Origin: Ceratorhiza oryzae-sativae
Lineage: Eukaryota > Basidiomycota > Agaricomycetes > Cantharellales > Ceratobasidiaceae
Length of the DNA stretch: 51,158 bases
Assembly: GCA_030998015.1 (NCBI GenBank)
Contig: JARWMV010000105.1
Location: 1-51,158 of the forward strand
Direction of reading: 5' to 3'
Position 1 is the stretch's first letter. Every line of letters starts with the position of its first letter. The notes beneath the pieces were generated by a model that was not told the DNA's origin, made no database searches, and worked only from the letters and a program-made list of their open reading frames with translations. Below are positions 17,888 to 28,229 of this stretch, piece after piece. The position numbers and the translations under genes were made by a program.

Positions 17888-18872
17888 CTATAAACCTATT
17901 TTATGTCGCATCATAGGAGCCATGTGCGCCGCCAACAAATTTCGTAAAACAGGAATTGAATAAGAAGGAATTATTATTCTGTAAGAAGTTCCTTGTCTAC
18001 ATTTGTAGCATTTTAAGTTAAATTTGTTATTTAAAACTTCAATTAAAAGTTCAACTTCTTCTAATGTGAAAGAATCCGTACATAATACGGTATATTTGCC
18101 AGGTTTATTCCAGCTACCATCATCTGCTATCCAATAGCTTAAAGACAAAGGTGTTAACAAGTCCTCTATAATGCTTGGAACTACCTTTTTACCTGATATG
18201 TAAAATAAATTATATAGCTCGGTAAAACAGGGTAAGCAATAAGTGAAAAAAGAAACACGAGAATATACATTTCCTGTTCTACTGTCAGGAAGACGATTAG
18301 TTATTTTTGGGGCACTTGAACAATAAGTTTGAAATAGTTCGTACAAATGGTAAAGGTAATCTTTATGAACTATTCCTTGTTCAAATCTAAAATAAGCATT
18401 TCCTTTAATGGTTTGTTTCTGTGCAGACAAATCTCCTAATAATAACCCTATAGACCCCCAATACGCTGGCCCGTAGGGACCGCGTATTTTGGGGGGCTAT
18501 AGCCCCCCCAAACAATGCAGCGTAGCTGCATCAGTTTGGGGGGTCTATAGTGATTTCTCGTAAATTTTCAGGTATAACAAATTCCTCTCTTTCCTTTTTT
18601 GTTAGCCGTTTGGTTTTAACAGGCACTAAAGAAGAAAGGAATAGTTGACTATACAAATTTATATCAGACTCAATTAATTGAGTATAATCGATATAGAATA
18701 ATAATTTCGTAGCACAATAAAATACAAAAGTTGTTATTAGAATTAAAAAAGGGAATATTCGAAGAGAGTCCCCGAGGATAAGCCCGACAAGAATGTCTTT
18801 CAGATTTTGAGGTAAAGAGAACTGTAATCGTTCTGCTTGAGTCATGCTATTTCTTTTCATGGTTTTAATCAA
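17888..18872 (-). pseudogene. LAGLIDADG HEG, full length but interrupted by one E6t (HEG-h)
   Basis: The front reads MIKTMKRNSMTQAERLQFSL...DILVGLILGD, then in the same frame a second kind of HEG front begins: SLRIFPFLILITTFVFYCAT and KTKRLTKKEREEFVIPENL. One E6t (18454-18544, CTATAG duplicated) splits EIT from IGLLLGD (motif 1). Removing it gives one open frame through YFRFEQGIVHKDYLYHLYEL, LPCFTELYNLFYISGKKVVP, LSLSYWIADDGSW (motif 2) and the end MMRHKIGL. It is thus a fusion of two HEG N-termini on one body, and the least damaged member here. Confidence 0.83.
18454..18544. repeat. E6t element with 6-bp duplication CTATAG
   Basis: 91 bp flanked by CTATAG at 18448-18453 and 18545-18550. Confidence 0.94.
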
Positions 18873-19330
18873 AAATATTTATAAGACTGACATTTTAAAG
18901 GTATATCATATTAAAGATTAATATAATCACATCCTCTATGAATGAAGAACTGTGGTTTCGCGTGTTTATACTATAAATACAGTCCAGGAAAATCCCACCC
19001 AGAATAGGCTTAAATCGGATTTATTGGTATTTCACCAAACCACGGGAACCTGGTTAAAGCACAACCACGGAGTAGAAATAAAACACAGCCCTTCACCATA
19101 AGACGAAACCTAGGGCCATTCTGATAATTCCTGAACTATATACTTGTCAGAAGTGCAGGTTAATTCGCTCTGCATAGAGCTTTAGCCAAACACAGTCGAA
19201 ACGCCTACTTTAGTCGGAATCCTCCTGATTGCGAGGTATCCCGGATTAATTAATCCGGGTACCTCGGAATCCACAGCGCAAAAGAATCGCGCCATCAAAA
19301 TGGGTTAGTCAGTGGAGTATGGTTGAAAAT
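18873..19330 (-). promoter_or_regulatory. HEG leader region (shared with 2560-3025 and 8872-9676)
   Basis: Read on the minus strand from 19322: ccatactccactgac, ccattttgatgg, the taaagtaggcg block, ggccctaggtttcgtctt, then atatgatataccttta and agtcttataaat before the ATG. The same blocks in the same order precede HEG-b. HEG-d keeps the first and last. They are likely carried as part of a mobile HEG unit. Confidence 0.5.
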
Positions 19331-19725
19331 TTTAAGAGGATAAGATTTCTTATACTCTTCTTTTATAAGAATTTCGCGCTGGAGGCCATGATTCCGAGGT
19401 ATCCTTCCATGCAATTGCTGGAATGCAATTGCTGGACCGGATTAATTAATCCTGTCCAGCAAGATTTTATAAATCTTGCGTGGAAGGATACCTCGCAATG
19501 CCATACACTGGTATCCAAAGGATACACAGTGTATGACGACTCCCTCTTGGCACGCACATACGCATTAACTTCAAGAAGTTAATACATGCCAAGCCTTCTC
19601 ATTCAGGACATGTTTTAACACGCCATGGCGGGTTAAAGCGCTGCCATGGTGGTTGTGCTTGTGCTCGAGGTGAGCCAGGGGCCGGAGCGTGGAGCAGGCC
19701 CCAGGCTCCTACGAGCAAACCCAAA

Positions 19726-19796
19726 GGCGTTAAGAGGAATTGAACCTCTGTTAAAAGTATTAACAGTACTCCGCATGACCACTATGCTATAACACC
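19726..19796 (-). tRNA. trnN: tRNA-Asn (GUU)
   Basis: 71 nt. Acceptor GGTGTTA pairs with TAACGCC (one T-G). D stem GCAT/ATGC. Anticodon loop CTGTTAA with GTT between GAGTA and TACTT. T arm AGAGG-TTCAATT-CCTCT. Reads AAY codons. Confidence 0.93.
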
Positions 19797-19996
19797 ACTT
19801 CGAGAATTTGAATAAGACCCCTATTTTTCCTGACCCGTCCCCTAGGTTGTTGCACGTACGTGCAACAATTTCACGCTTGTAGAGGAGACGTCTGTGTGCG
19901 GCTTAAGCCGTACACAGACGGCTCCGAAGCTTGAGGGTGAATACTCTTCGACAGGGTTAGGGTAGCTTTTCATTGACCGCAGGCCCGGCCCGCTCC
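19797..19996. other. GC-rich hairpin spacer
   Basis: Contains cccctatttttcct (19818-19831), tgttgcacgtacgtgcaaca and gtctgtgtgcggcttaagcc hairpins. The same block is duplicated at 20413-20580. Confidence 0.6.
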
Positions 19997-20218
19997 CCGC
20001 GCGCGTTAGTTGCTGGTGGGACTTGTCCCACCAACCAACGTGAGCAATCGCAACCGTTTGCGATTGCTAGTGCGCGGCATAATATCGATATTTAGCCGCC
20101 GGCTGAAAATGACGAACGGTCGTCATTTTCTACGAGGGAATCTTTATGGGAGGTAGCCTGGACCATGAGACTCATGGTCAAGGCTACCTCATCTGAGGAT
20201 TCCCTCTAACGCCGGCGG
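19997..20218 (-). repeat. E172 element, long form (222 bp)
   Basis: Lies between cccggcccgctcc and gggagcgga flanks, which themselves pair. Confidence 0.95.
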
Positions 20219-20637
20219 GGAGCGGAGCTAGGGCCGCAGGGGAAATAAAATTCCGGTTTTTCTAAAAAAAAACCCCCTTTGCGGGCAACTTTGATGGCAT
20301 GATGATTTGCCTGGCATGCCTTCTTCCACGCCTCAAGCGCCGATTGACGCTATTATCGTTCCTATCCCGCTTTCCCACAACAGAGCGGAGAAACTCCGGG
20401 ATAGTTTTGAATCCCCTATTTTTCCTGACCCGTCCCCTAGGTTGTTGCACGTACGTGCAACAATTTCACGCTTGTAGAGGAGACGTCTGTGTGCGGCTTA
20501 AGCCGTACACAGACGGCTCCGAAGCTTGAGGGTGAATACTCTTCGACAGGGTTAGGGTAGCTTTTCATTGACCGCAGGCCCGGAGAAATATTGATTTTCC
20601 CTTGGGTTTTCCCTTGGGTTTTCCCCCGGCCCGCTCC
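20219..20637. other. Non-coding spacer, partial duplicate of 19815-19996
   Basis: 20413-20580 repeats 19818-19985 almost base for base. A short tandem ttttcccttggg lies at 20597-20622. No gene seen. Confidence 0.6.
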
Positions 20638-20809
20638 CCGCGCGCGTTAGTTGCTGGTGGGACTTGTCCCACCAACCAACGTGAGCAATCGCAACCGTTT
20701 GCGATTGCTAGTGCGCGGCATAATATCGATATTTAGCCGCCGGCTGAAAATGACGAACGGTCGTCATTTTCTACGAGGGAATCTTTAGGATTCCCTCTAA
20801 CGCCGGCGG
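20638..20809 (-). repeat. E172 element
   Basis: 172 bp, again framed by cccgctcc/ggggagc. Confidence 0.95.
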
Positions 20810-21122
20810 GGAGCAGATCTAGGGCCGCAGGGGATGTATTTATCTCTTTTAATTAAAACGGACTAGCATAATATGGCATCCTTAACACTGCCCCATTCCT
20901 ATGCTCATTTACCCTGACACTGGCATCATAGTTCCTGCACACGGAAGGAGGCCGTAGTGTGCGGGGCTTATCCCTGACGACTTCGATCTTGCCTCCCTAA
21001 TCTCTCCCCTTTCAGTTTGGGTGTGTCCCTGCCGGACAGCTTCGATGACCGAGCAGTGAACGCCTAACGCTCTTTGATCGCGCCTTTAGGCGCGGCCTAA
21101 GCGCTGAACGCTCCTTACAAAT
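20810..21122. other. Spacer, no gene recognised
   Basis: Mostly unique sequence with small palindromes (gcgctctttgatcgcgcc). I see no ORF or RNA gene I can support. Confidence 0.4.
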
Positions 21123-21263
21123 CCCTCCGCGCTCTTTGATCGCCCGCAGGGCGGCCTAAGCGCGGAGGGCTCAACTAATCGATGATTTGCGAAGGCAAAT
21201 CTACACCCTGCCTAGAGAACTGCGCTTTAGCGCACGTCTTGGCAGGGGTATCGATTAGCGGGG
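21123..21263 (-). repeat. E141 element
   Basis: 141 bp with a ctcaac variant at the arm junction. Confidence 0.92.
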
Positions 21264-21280
21264 TGATGCTTTGCGTAGGC

Positions 21281-21502
21281 CCGCGCGCGTTAGTTGCTGG
21301 TGGGACTTGTCCCACCAACCAACGTGAGCAATCGCAACCGTTTGCGATTGCTAGTGCGCGGCATAATATCGATATTTAGCCGCCGGCTGAAAATGACGAA
21401 CGGTCGTCATTTTCTACGAGGGAATCTTTATGGGAGGTAGCCTGGACCATGAGACTCATGGTCAAGGCTACCTCATCTGAGGATTCCCTCTAACGCCGGC
21501 GG
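21281..21502 (-). repeat. E172 element, long form (222 bp)
   Basis: Located 18 bases from E141. Confidence 0.95.
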
Positions 21503-21867
21503 ACATCAATTTGTAGGGGCGAGGACGGGAAGAGTACGTCAAACTCGATCCTACCTCGGCGGGATGGCAAATAGGTCTTCCACAAAGGGGTTGAAAGTTT
21601 CATTTTTGCAGCGCGCTATGCGGCTGCCCACAAATTGAATTTTGGACTATTGTTCTTGACATTAAAAATTACCCGACTTCGCTTAGATCCGATTTAGCTT
21701 GAGGGTAAATCGGGCTCCTCGAATGTACGTCTTCCAGGATGGAGATTAAGCTCCATCCGGAAGCCCATGGGAAATTAGGCGTTCTTCCATGCAAGATTTA
21801 TAAAATCTTGCTGGACCTGCATCCTACCCAACAGGGCGGATGCCAGAACTTTATTTTGTTTTTACCT
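21503..21867. other. Spacer with small palindromes
   Basis: gcagcgcgctatgcggctgc 20-mer at about 21609, the atttagcttgagggtaaat hairpin, and caagatttataaaatcttg at about 21791. No gene seen. Confidence 0.5.
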
Positions 21868-22089
21868 CCGCGCGCGTTAGTTGCTGGTGGGACTTGTCCC
21901 ACCAACCAACGTGAGCAATCGCAACCGTTTGCGATTGCTAGTGCGCGGCATAATATCGATATTTAGCCGCCGGCTGAAAATGACGAACGGTCGTCATTTT
22001 CTACGAGGGAATCTTTATGGGAGGTAGCCTGGACCATGAGACTCATGGTCAAGGCTACCTCATCTGAGGATTCCCTCTAACGCCGGCGG
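21868..22089 (-). repeat. E172 element, long form (222 bp)
   Basis: Abuts E4t-type sequence at 22091. Confidence 0.95.
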
Positions 22090-22090
22090 G

Positions 22091-22240
22091 ACCCGTGCAC
22101 GCCTGCGAACGCCTTGGCTTAAGCCAAGCAAGCTTGGCTCATATTGACCTTAAGGTCAATAATCAAGCCAAGATTACCCCTCGGGTCAACAGCATGTATT
22201 TATATATAAATACAATGCTGGTTGACCCTAAGCGGGGGTA
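22091..22240 (+). repeat. E4t element, shortened (150 bp)
   Basis: Keeps cccgtgcacg and the tatttatatataaata palindrome, ending gcggggg. The GC-rich middle is deleted. Confidence 0.8.
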
Positions 22241-22698
22241 TGAATTTGGGTTTTCTAAAGCAAGATCCATTAAAGTATTTTCGATTACACCTGTTACTCC
22301 CCAGGAAGAAGGTTAATAACGGGTTTATTGAATTGATGTTACATTCCTATTTCCAACTCTCTGATCGCGCCTTTAGGCGCGGCCTAAGCGCTGAGGACTC
22401 TGATTCCGACGGAATCAGGCGCCTCCCGTGGTGGATGGGCCAGAGCGAAGCGACGGTCCTCACCACCACGGGGGGCGAGTAAGCAGGGATTCTAATTGTA
22501 TGAGAATCACCTCTTTTGGATTTATAGCATTTTAAGCCCCACTTAGAGTTTAAAGCATTGATTAACAACTCAACTTCATTCAATGTAAAGGAATGAGTAC
22601 ATAATTCAACATATCGACACTGTTTATTTCTTGTCCCATCATCTGCAAAAAGCCTGACTTTTTGCCAATAAGCTAAGCCTAAGGGAGTTAAAAGATTC

Positions 22699-22870
22699 CC
22701 GCGCGCGTTAGTTGCTGGTGGGACTTGTCCCACCAACCAACGTGAGCAATCGCAACCGTTTGCGATTGCTAGTGCGCGGCATAATATCGATATTTAGCCG
22801 CCGGCTGAAAATGACGAACGGTCGTCATTTTCTACGAGGGAATCTTTAGGATTCCCTCTAACGCCGGCGG
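22699..22870 (-). repeat. E172 element
   Basis: 172 bp between KKVVP and NLLTPL of HEG-i; 9 target bases absent relative to sisters. Confidence 0.95.
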
Positions 22871-23065
22871 GCAGGAACTACTTTTTTTCCATCGATATAG
22901 AACAATTCAAAGAATATATTAAAGCAAGGCAAGGAAAGGGTGTTAAACCTGACCCGTGCCCGCCTACGATCGCAGCTCCGCCTCAAGCTAGAACTATATT
23001 CAGCACCAGTTACTTTGTGGGGCCCGGTTTTAGTTGTTTTAGGTTCCAGGTTACAATAACTAGTG

Positions 23066-23227
23066 ACCCCCAATAAGGCAATGGCCTCCCAATGCGTCAC
23101 AAACGTATTGGGGGGGGCCATTACCAACATCAATCCTTGACATTTCCTAAGGAATTGTCAAGGAATGGCAGTTTGGGGGGTCAATGGCGCCACAAGTTTT
23201 GTGGCGCGCATTGCAATCATTGGGGGT
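23066..23227. repeat. E6t-type composite
   Basis: acccccaata...gggggt with a nested second palindrome. Flanks CTAGTG (23060-23065) and CTACTG (23228-23233) look like a 6-bp duplication with one later change. Confidence 0.7.
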
Positions 23228-23645
23228 CTACTGAATAATTTATACAAATGTTCAAGATATTCTCTGTTAGGAGCCCCTTGAACAAAAAATAATCTTGCAT
23301 TTGCATATTGTTTCTGAATATATAAATCGCCCAGGCAGAGACCAATTAAAATATATTTCAATTCACTCCCCTACGCCCCGACGGGAAATTGACGTCTGCA
23401 AAAAAGTCAGTTGGTCTGACCAGATCAACTTCCGTCAATTATCCCGGCGGGAATTTGGAGACGGCTCTCCGCGCGTGGGCCGCGCCTCTGGCGCGATCTA
23501 AGCGCGGAGGGAGGTAAAGTGATTTGGGGTCTTTCTTCCTTGCTTAACAGCACAGATCTAGTTCTTTTCTCTTCAGATGATTTAATAGGCACTATAGAAG
23601 AAAGGGAAAGTAGACAAAATACATGATTACTTACGTCAAATATGA

Positions 23646-23892
23646 CCCGTGCACGCCTGCGAACGCCTTGGCTTAAGCCAAGCAAGCTTGGCTCATATTG
23701 ACCTTAAGGTCAATGTAAGCCAAGGCGGCCCTGGCGTGCGCGCGGCGTCTGATTCCGAGGTACCCTGGAACTTAAAGTTCCAGGGTACCTCGCAATACCT
23801 CGCCGCGAACGCGGCCTCGATATCCATTACCCCTCGGGTCAACAGCATGTATTTATATATAAATACAATGCTGGTTGACCCTAAGCGGGGGT
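23646..23892 (+). repeat. E4t element with 4-bp duplication ATGA
   Basis: 247 bp flanked by ATGA at 23642-23645 and 23893-23896. This is a long form carrying both the GGTACCCTGGAACTTAAAG and tatttatatataaata palindromes. Confidence 0.93.
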
Positions 23893-23929
23893 ATGATAGA
23901 CTTCGTGTAAAGTACAAAAATTGCCATTG

Positions 23930-24023
23930 ACCCCCCAAACTGATGCAGCTATGCTGCATTGTTTGGGGGGGTAATGGCTCTCCCAATACGCTGGCCTTAC
24001 AGGCTTGGTAACGCATTGGGAGG
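23930..24023. repeat. E6t element with 6-bp duplication CCATTG
   Basis: 94 bp flanked by CCATTG at 23924-23929 and 24024-24029. Confidence 0.93.
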
Positions 24024-24150
24024 CCATTGCTAGAATGGCTATGAAGTAAAATAACCAAATTATAAGTCCCCAACTTCCAGTTCCAGCCTGTTTAGGGCTA
24101 AATACGTAAGTTTGATTTAAGATGTTTCCAAAAAACACCTTCACGGTGGT

Positions 24151-24544
24151 TTTGGGCCCTACGGGCTTCAATTTTCATGTAAAGGATAAGATACGGTAAC
24201 ACGGTGTTAAGTACCAGGAAAATCCTTCTCGGCAGAAATATCTGCCTAGATGATTTAAGGCTAAGAAATGGCAACAACATTTCTATGCCCAGGGTTAATA
24301 GCCCGCGGCAGTAAGGACTTTGATTCCGAGGTAGCCTGGAACCTCGGGGGTCCAGGCTACCTCGCAATACCCCGCCTCCTGGATCTCTAGAGATCCAGGG
24401 AGCGGAGCTTAAATTGTTGCACGTACGTGCAACAACTTCACGCTTGTAGAGGAGACGTCTGTGTGCGGCTTAAGCCGTACACAGACGGATCCGAAGCTTG
24501 AGTTAAATCATGCAAGCATGATTATTTCCTCAAGGGCAGCATGT
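24151..24544. other. Spacer with palindromes, no gene
   Basis: Holds cctcctggatctctagagatccaggag (about 24374), the gttgcacgtacgtgcaac and gtctgtgtgcggcttaagcc hairpins, and an aaatcatgcaagcatgattt hairpin. Confidence 0.5.
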
Positions 24545-24716
24545 CCGCCGGCGTTAGAGGGAATCCTAAAGATTCCCTCGTAGAAAATGACGACCGTTCG
24601 TCATTTTCAGCCGGCGGCTAAATATCGATATTATGCCGCGCACTAGCAATCGCAAACGGTTGCGATTGCTCACGTTGGTTGGTGGGACAAGTCCCACCAG
24701 CAACTAACGCGCGCGG
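24545..24716 (+). repeat. E172 element
   Basis: 172 bp, the only forward copy within the single-copy region. Confidence 0.95.
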
Positions 24717-24725
24717 GTATATAAA

Positions 24726-24818
24726 CCCTCCGCGCTCTTTGATCGCCCGCAGGGCGGCCTAAGCGCGGAGGGCTCAACTAATCGATGATTTGCGAAGGCA
24801 AATCATCGATTAGCGGGG
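24726..24818 (-). repeat. Shortened E141 element (93 bp)
   Basis: Central ccctgcctagagaactg arm deleted. Confidence 0.85.
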
Positions 24819-25142
24819 TACATATAAATACAATGCTGGCTGAAGTAGTTGCACATACGTGATGTGCAACTATTTCACATTTTTATTCCATGTTAAAAAG
24901 AAAAACCTCTTCTTTTAGAAATTTTCCATGGTTAAGGGGACTTCTTAGATCCAACGCTCTCTGATCGCGCCTTTAGGCGCGGCCAGATCATAGGCCGCCG
25001 CGTGACAAAACATGAATTTGCCTTAGAGTGAAGGAGGGGTTGAAAGTTTCATTTTTCAATTTTTATCCAAAAATATAACCACTGCCTGGATCTTACTAGT
25101 CCCGTGTTGAGGGAAACAGAAAGGCATTTACTATTGATAACT

Positions 25143-25431
25143 TTAACCTTCTAAAGCAAGGTCCATTAGAGTGTTTTCGATTATACCAACAGCCGGAACA
25201 ATAATTACAAACCAAGCAAAGTACAATGCTGTAGCTACTTGTCCTACTTCCACAAATGGTGAGTTTGGGTGTTGACTTCCAATCCACATTAGGATGAAGA
25301 AGTCAGCCACAAATACCCAGAAGAAGAATTTCATTATTGGTCTGAATTGGTTACCTCTAATTCTAGATGTGTCAACGATTGGCATTATTAATAGTATTAA
25401 CAATGAAGCAAACATAGCTATAACTCCTAGC
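25143..25431 (-). CDS. cob: cob last exon
   Basis: From G25431 (completing a Leu codon) it reads LGVIAMFASLLILLIMPIVD, RGNQFRPIMKFFFW, MWIGSQHPNSPF and ENTLMDLALEG, then TAA at 25143-25145. This is the C-terminal part of cytochrome b with its last membrane helices. G25432 fits the last base of a group I intron. The exons that should precede it exist on the same strand as IR copy B (31492-31429 and 30887-30842), but the exon before those (571-699) is on the opposite strand at the other IR copy. Confidence 0.96.
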
Positions 25432-25457
25432 CGTATGAAGCTACTTTGTAACGGATT

Positions 25458-25826
25458 TTATTTAACGCCATTTTCGCTATTCAGCAGAGAATCTATGTAG
25501 CATTTTAAAGAAATATCTCGATATTCAATAGCCTGTTTAAGTGCTTGTAATGATTCAAATTCATTTGTAAAACCAAACTGTCGAGATTTTATATTAAATT
25601 CACTAGGAAAGACACATTTCCAAGCTACGATACTCCCTTTTAATGGCCCTCGTCCAAAAACCGCCTGAATATTATTTTCGCCTGATTTAGTATCATTTGC
25701 TCGGGATTTAAACCAAGATTGAATATTATCAAGCCAATATTCTTTACCCTTGACTTGGCTTAGCCAAGCTAGACTCTTCCCTGCCCAGTCAACAGGGACC
25801 ACAGGCGAGCCTGGCGAGGGCCCCAA
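25458..25826 (-). pseudogene. C-terminal piece of the cob intron-3 HEG (HEG-c tail)
   Basis: Open frame reading KEYWLDNIQSWFKSRANDTK, SGENNIQAVFGRGPLKGS, IVAWKCVFPSEFNIKSRQFG and FESLQALKQAIEYRDISLK, ending with TAA only 26 bases before the last cob exon. I recognise this as the tail of the same large LAGLIDADG family whose front is at 6770-8696 and 28592-30518. Sitting directly before the 3' splice site is a common place for such ORFs. The 122-codon frame starts with repeat-derived residues. The middle of the protein between SWFRDSHDGQ and this tail is not found. Confidence 0.7.
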
Positions 25827-25890
25827 CGAACGTTAGTTGGTCTTACTAGACCAACTTATTCGAAGAGTGCTAGAAAACAGGTTTAAAGAC

Positions 25891-26062
25891 CCGCGCGCGT
25901 TAGTTGCTGGTGGGACTTGTCCCACCAACCAACGTGAGCAATCGCAACCGTTTGCGATTGCTAGTGCGCGGCATAATATCGATATTTAGCCGCCGGCTGA
26001 AAATGACGAACGGTCGTCATTTTCTACGAGGGAATCTTTAGGATTCCCTCTAACGCCGGCGG
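25891..26062 (-). repeat. E172 element
   Basis: 172 bp. On its far side the bases gtctttaa may be the last codons (GL, stop) of HEG-d. Confidence 0.95.
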
Positions 26063-26293
26063 GACCCGTGCACGCCTGCGAACGCCTTGGCTCATATTGA
26101 CCTTAAGGTCAATAATCAAGCCAAGTCGGCCCTGGCGTGCGCGCGGCGTCTGATTCCGAGGTACCCTGGAACTGAAAGTTCCAGGGTACCTCGCAATACC
26201 TCGCCGCGAACGCGGCCTCGATAACCAAACCCCTCGGGTCAACAGCATGTATTTATATATAAATACAATGCTGGTTGACCCTAAGCGGGGGTT
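26063..26293 (+). repeat. E4t element joined to E172
   Basis: Ends gcgggggttTGAA. Inserted in the TTCA of the HEG-d end (ATG CTT CAt). Confidence 0.85.
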
Positions 26294-26303
26294 TGAAGCA
26301 TCA

Positions 26304-26444
26304 CCCCGCTAATCGATACCCCTGCCAAGACGTGCGCTAAAGCGCAGTTCTCTAGGCAGGGTGTAGATTTGCCTTCGCAAATCATCGATTAGTGGAGCCC
26401 TCCGCGCTTAGGCCGCCCTGCGGGCGATCAAAGAGCGCGGAGGG
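26304..26444 (+). repeat. E141 element at IR-B left boundary
   Basis: Mirror of 10843-10983. Confidence 0.93.
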
Positions 26445-27611
26445 TAGTTGGCATTGTGGATCCTAATAAGGAATGTAAAATAGGTAATGATTTTTTTGGA
26501 ATTCGTATTATGTAACCGTTACCGTCTTTGTTAATAGTGCATTTGAGATCCCATTTCTCATTCAGAGTTTTGGCTAAAAGTTCAACTTCTTCCTTTGTGA
26601 AACCTTGAGTATTTAATATTACTACATGGTAAGTTCTACAAAAAGAACCATCATCACAAATCCAGTAGACCCCCAACAAGGCAATGGCCTCCCAATGCGT
26701 CACAAACGTATTGGGGGGGGCCATTACCTTATTGGGGGGCGGATGCCCCTCAAACAATGCAGCGTAGCTGCACATGTTTGGGGGGCAGTAGGCTAATCCT
26801 AGTGGCGTTAATAATTCTGCAATAATTAATGGAACTATTTTTTTACCATCAAGGTAAAATAGATTGTAAAGCTCATTAAAACAAGGTCCGCGCGCGTTAG
26901 TTGCTGGTGGGACTTGTCCCACCAACCAACGTGAGCAATCGCAACCGTTTGCGATTGCTAGTGCGGCGGCATAATATCGATATTTAGCCGCCGGCTGAAA
27001 ATGACGAACGGTCGTCATTTTCTACGAGGGAATCTTTAGGATTCCCTCTAACGCCGGCGGGAGTTTTGAATCTTATACTATAATGTATTTTCCCTGTTTT
27101 ATTGTTTGATAGAGGATTATGTGTCTGTATCATTGGAACTTGAGAACAATATTCTTGAAATATAGAATAAAGGTGGAACAAATATTCTTTGTGAATAACT
27201 CCTTGTTCAAACCGTAATCGTGCATTGACACCACCTTTTTGTTTCTCAATATTAAGATCGCCTAGAATAAGCCCAACGGCCTCCCAATGCGTTACCAAGC
27301 CCTACGGGCCAGCGTATTGGGAGTGCCATTACCCCCCCAAACAATGCAGCATAGCTGCATCAGTTTGGGGGGTCAACGGCAATTTCTGTTAGTTTTTGAG
27401 AAAGAGTAAATTGTTCTTTTTCCTTATTAGTTAAGCGGTGGCGTTTATCATCAGCGGGGTTAATGGGAACTGCAGAACTAAATAATAGTCCACTAAAGAT
27501 AGCCATTTCAAATCCAATTGACTGAATACAATCCATATAGAATAAAAATGCCGTGGCACAAAGTAGAATTAAAAAAAGAAATATTCGAAGAGAAGATATT
27601 AAATAAAACAT
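26445..27611 (-). pseudogene. HEG-d, copy B
   Basis: Mirror of 9677-10842 with the same insertions (E6t twice, E172 at 26888-27060). Because of a shift at the extra G, translation through the E172 differs, but the HEG pieces are identical. Here the C-terminus can be followed over the E141: act a + tg atg ctt ca gives T-M-M-L-H, the start of the conserved MMLHKIGL end. Confidence 0.83.
26888..27060 (-). repeat. E172 element, 173 bp
   Basis: Carries the only base that distinguishes the IR copies (extra G between clamp 2 and the central palindrome). Confidence 0.95.
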
Positions 27612-28057
27612 TGTTAAAATAAATACATATTATAAGACTAACATATTAAAGGTATATCATACCGTCGCGTTGGGACCGCCCGAATGGTTTCGGTCCAGCA
27701 AGATTTTATAAATCTTGCATGGAAGGATTCCATAGGAATCCTTGTGCCCGTAGACCCCCAATGATGCAATTAGGGGCCACTTAAAATAGCAAAGCTATTT
27801 TAGAGGCCCCGTAATTGCTTCATTTGGGGGGTGGATGCCCCCCAAACAATGCAGCGTAGCTGCACATGTTTGGGGGGCACTAGGGCCCAAAACCACCCCC
27901 AAACAATGCAGCGTAGCTGCACATGTTTGGGGGTGTTTTTGGAAATCGCATTTCGGGCGTCCCCAGCGCGGCCGGCGCGGCCGAGAGTGCATGATTTGGT
28001 GTCCCATTGATGGGACGCCAAATCTACATGCATTCTCGAGTGTCAGAGAGTGATCTC

Positions 28058-28229
28058 CCGCCGGCGTTAGAGGGAATCTGAAAGATTCCCTCGTAGAAAA
28101 TGACGACCACTCGTCATTTTCAGCCGGCGGCTAAATATCGATATTATTCCGCGCACTAGCAATCGCAAACGGTTGCGATTGCTTACGTTGGTTGGTGGGA
28201 CAAGTCCCACCAGCAACTAACGCGCGCGG
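28058..28229 (+). repeat. E172 element, diverged copy
   Basis: Mirror of 9059-9230. Confidence 0.93.

Larger units (their letters stand above)
22480..24150 (-). pseudogene. LAGLIDADG HEG, heavily interrupted (HEG-i)
   Basis: Read from 24150: NILNQTYVFSPKQAGTGSWG and a hydrophobic helix IIWLFYFIAILAMA. E6t (23930-24023, CCATTG duplicated) is followed by IFVLYTKSI, E4t (23646-23892, ATGA duplicated), then FDVSNHVFCLLSLSSIVPIK. Next come a palindrome near 23470-23513, ILIGLCLGDLYIQKQ (motif 1), FFVQGAPNREYLEHLYKLFS, E6t-type cluster (23066-23227), SYCNLEPKTTK, and a small E4t-like palindrome. The rest is FNTLSLPCFNIFFELFYIDG, E172 (22699-22870), NLLTPLGLAYW, FADDGTRNKQCRYVEL (motif 2), and FTLNEVELLINALNSKWGLK to IRIPAYS. 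Frames join after removing insertions. The C-terminal end is lost. Confidence 0.78.
25432..26303 (-). other. cob group I intron 3, 3' part
   Basis: Runs from the left boundary of IR copy B to the last exon. Contains the HEG-c tail (25458-25826), an E172, and an E4t joined to it. Confidence 0.75.
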
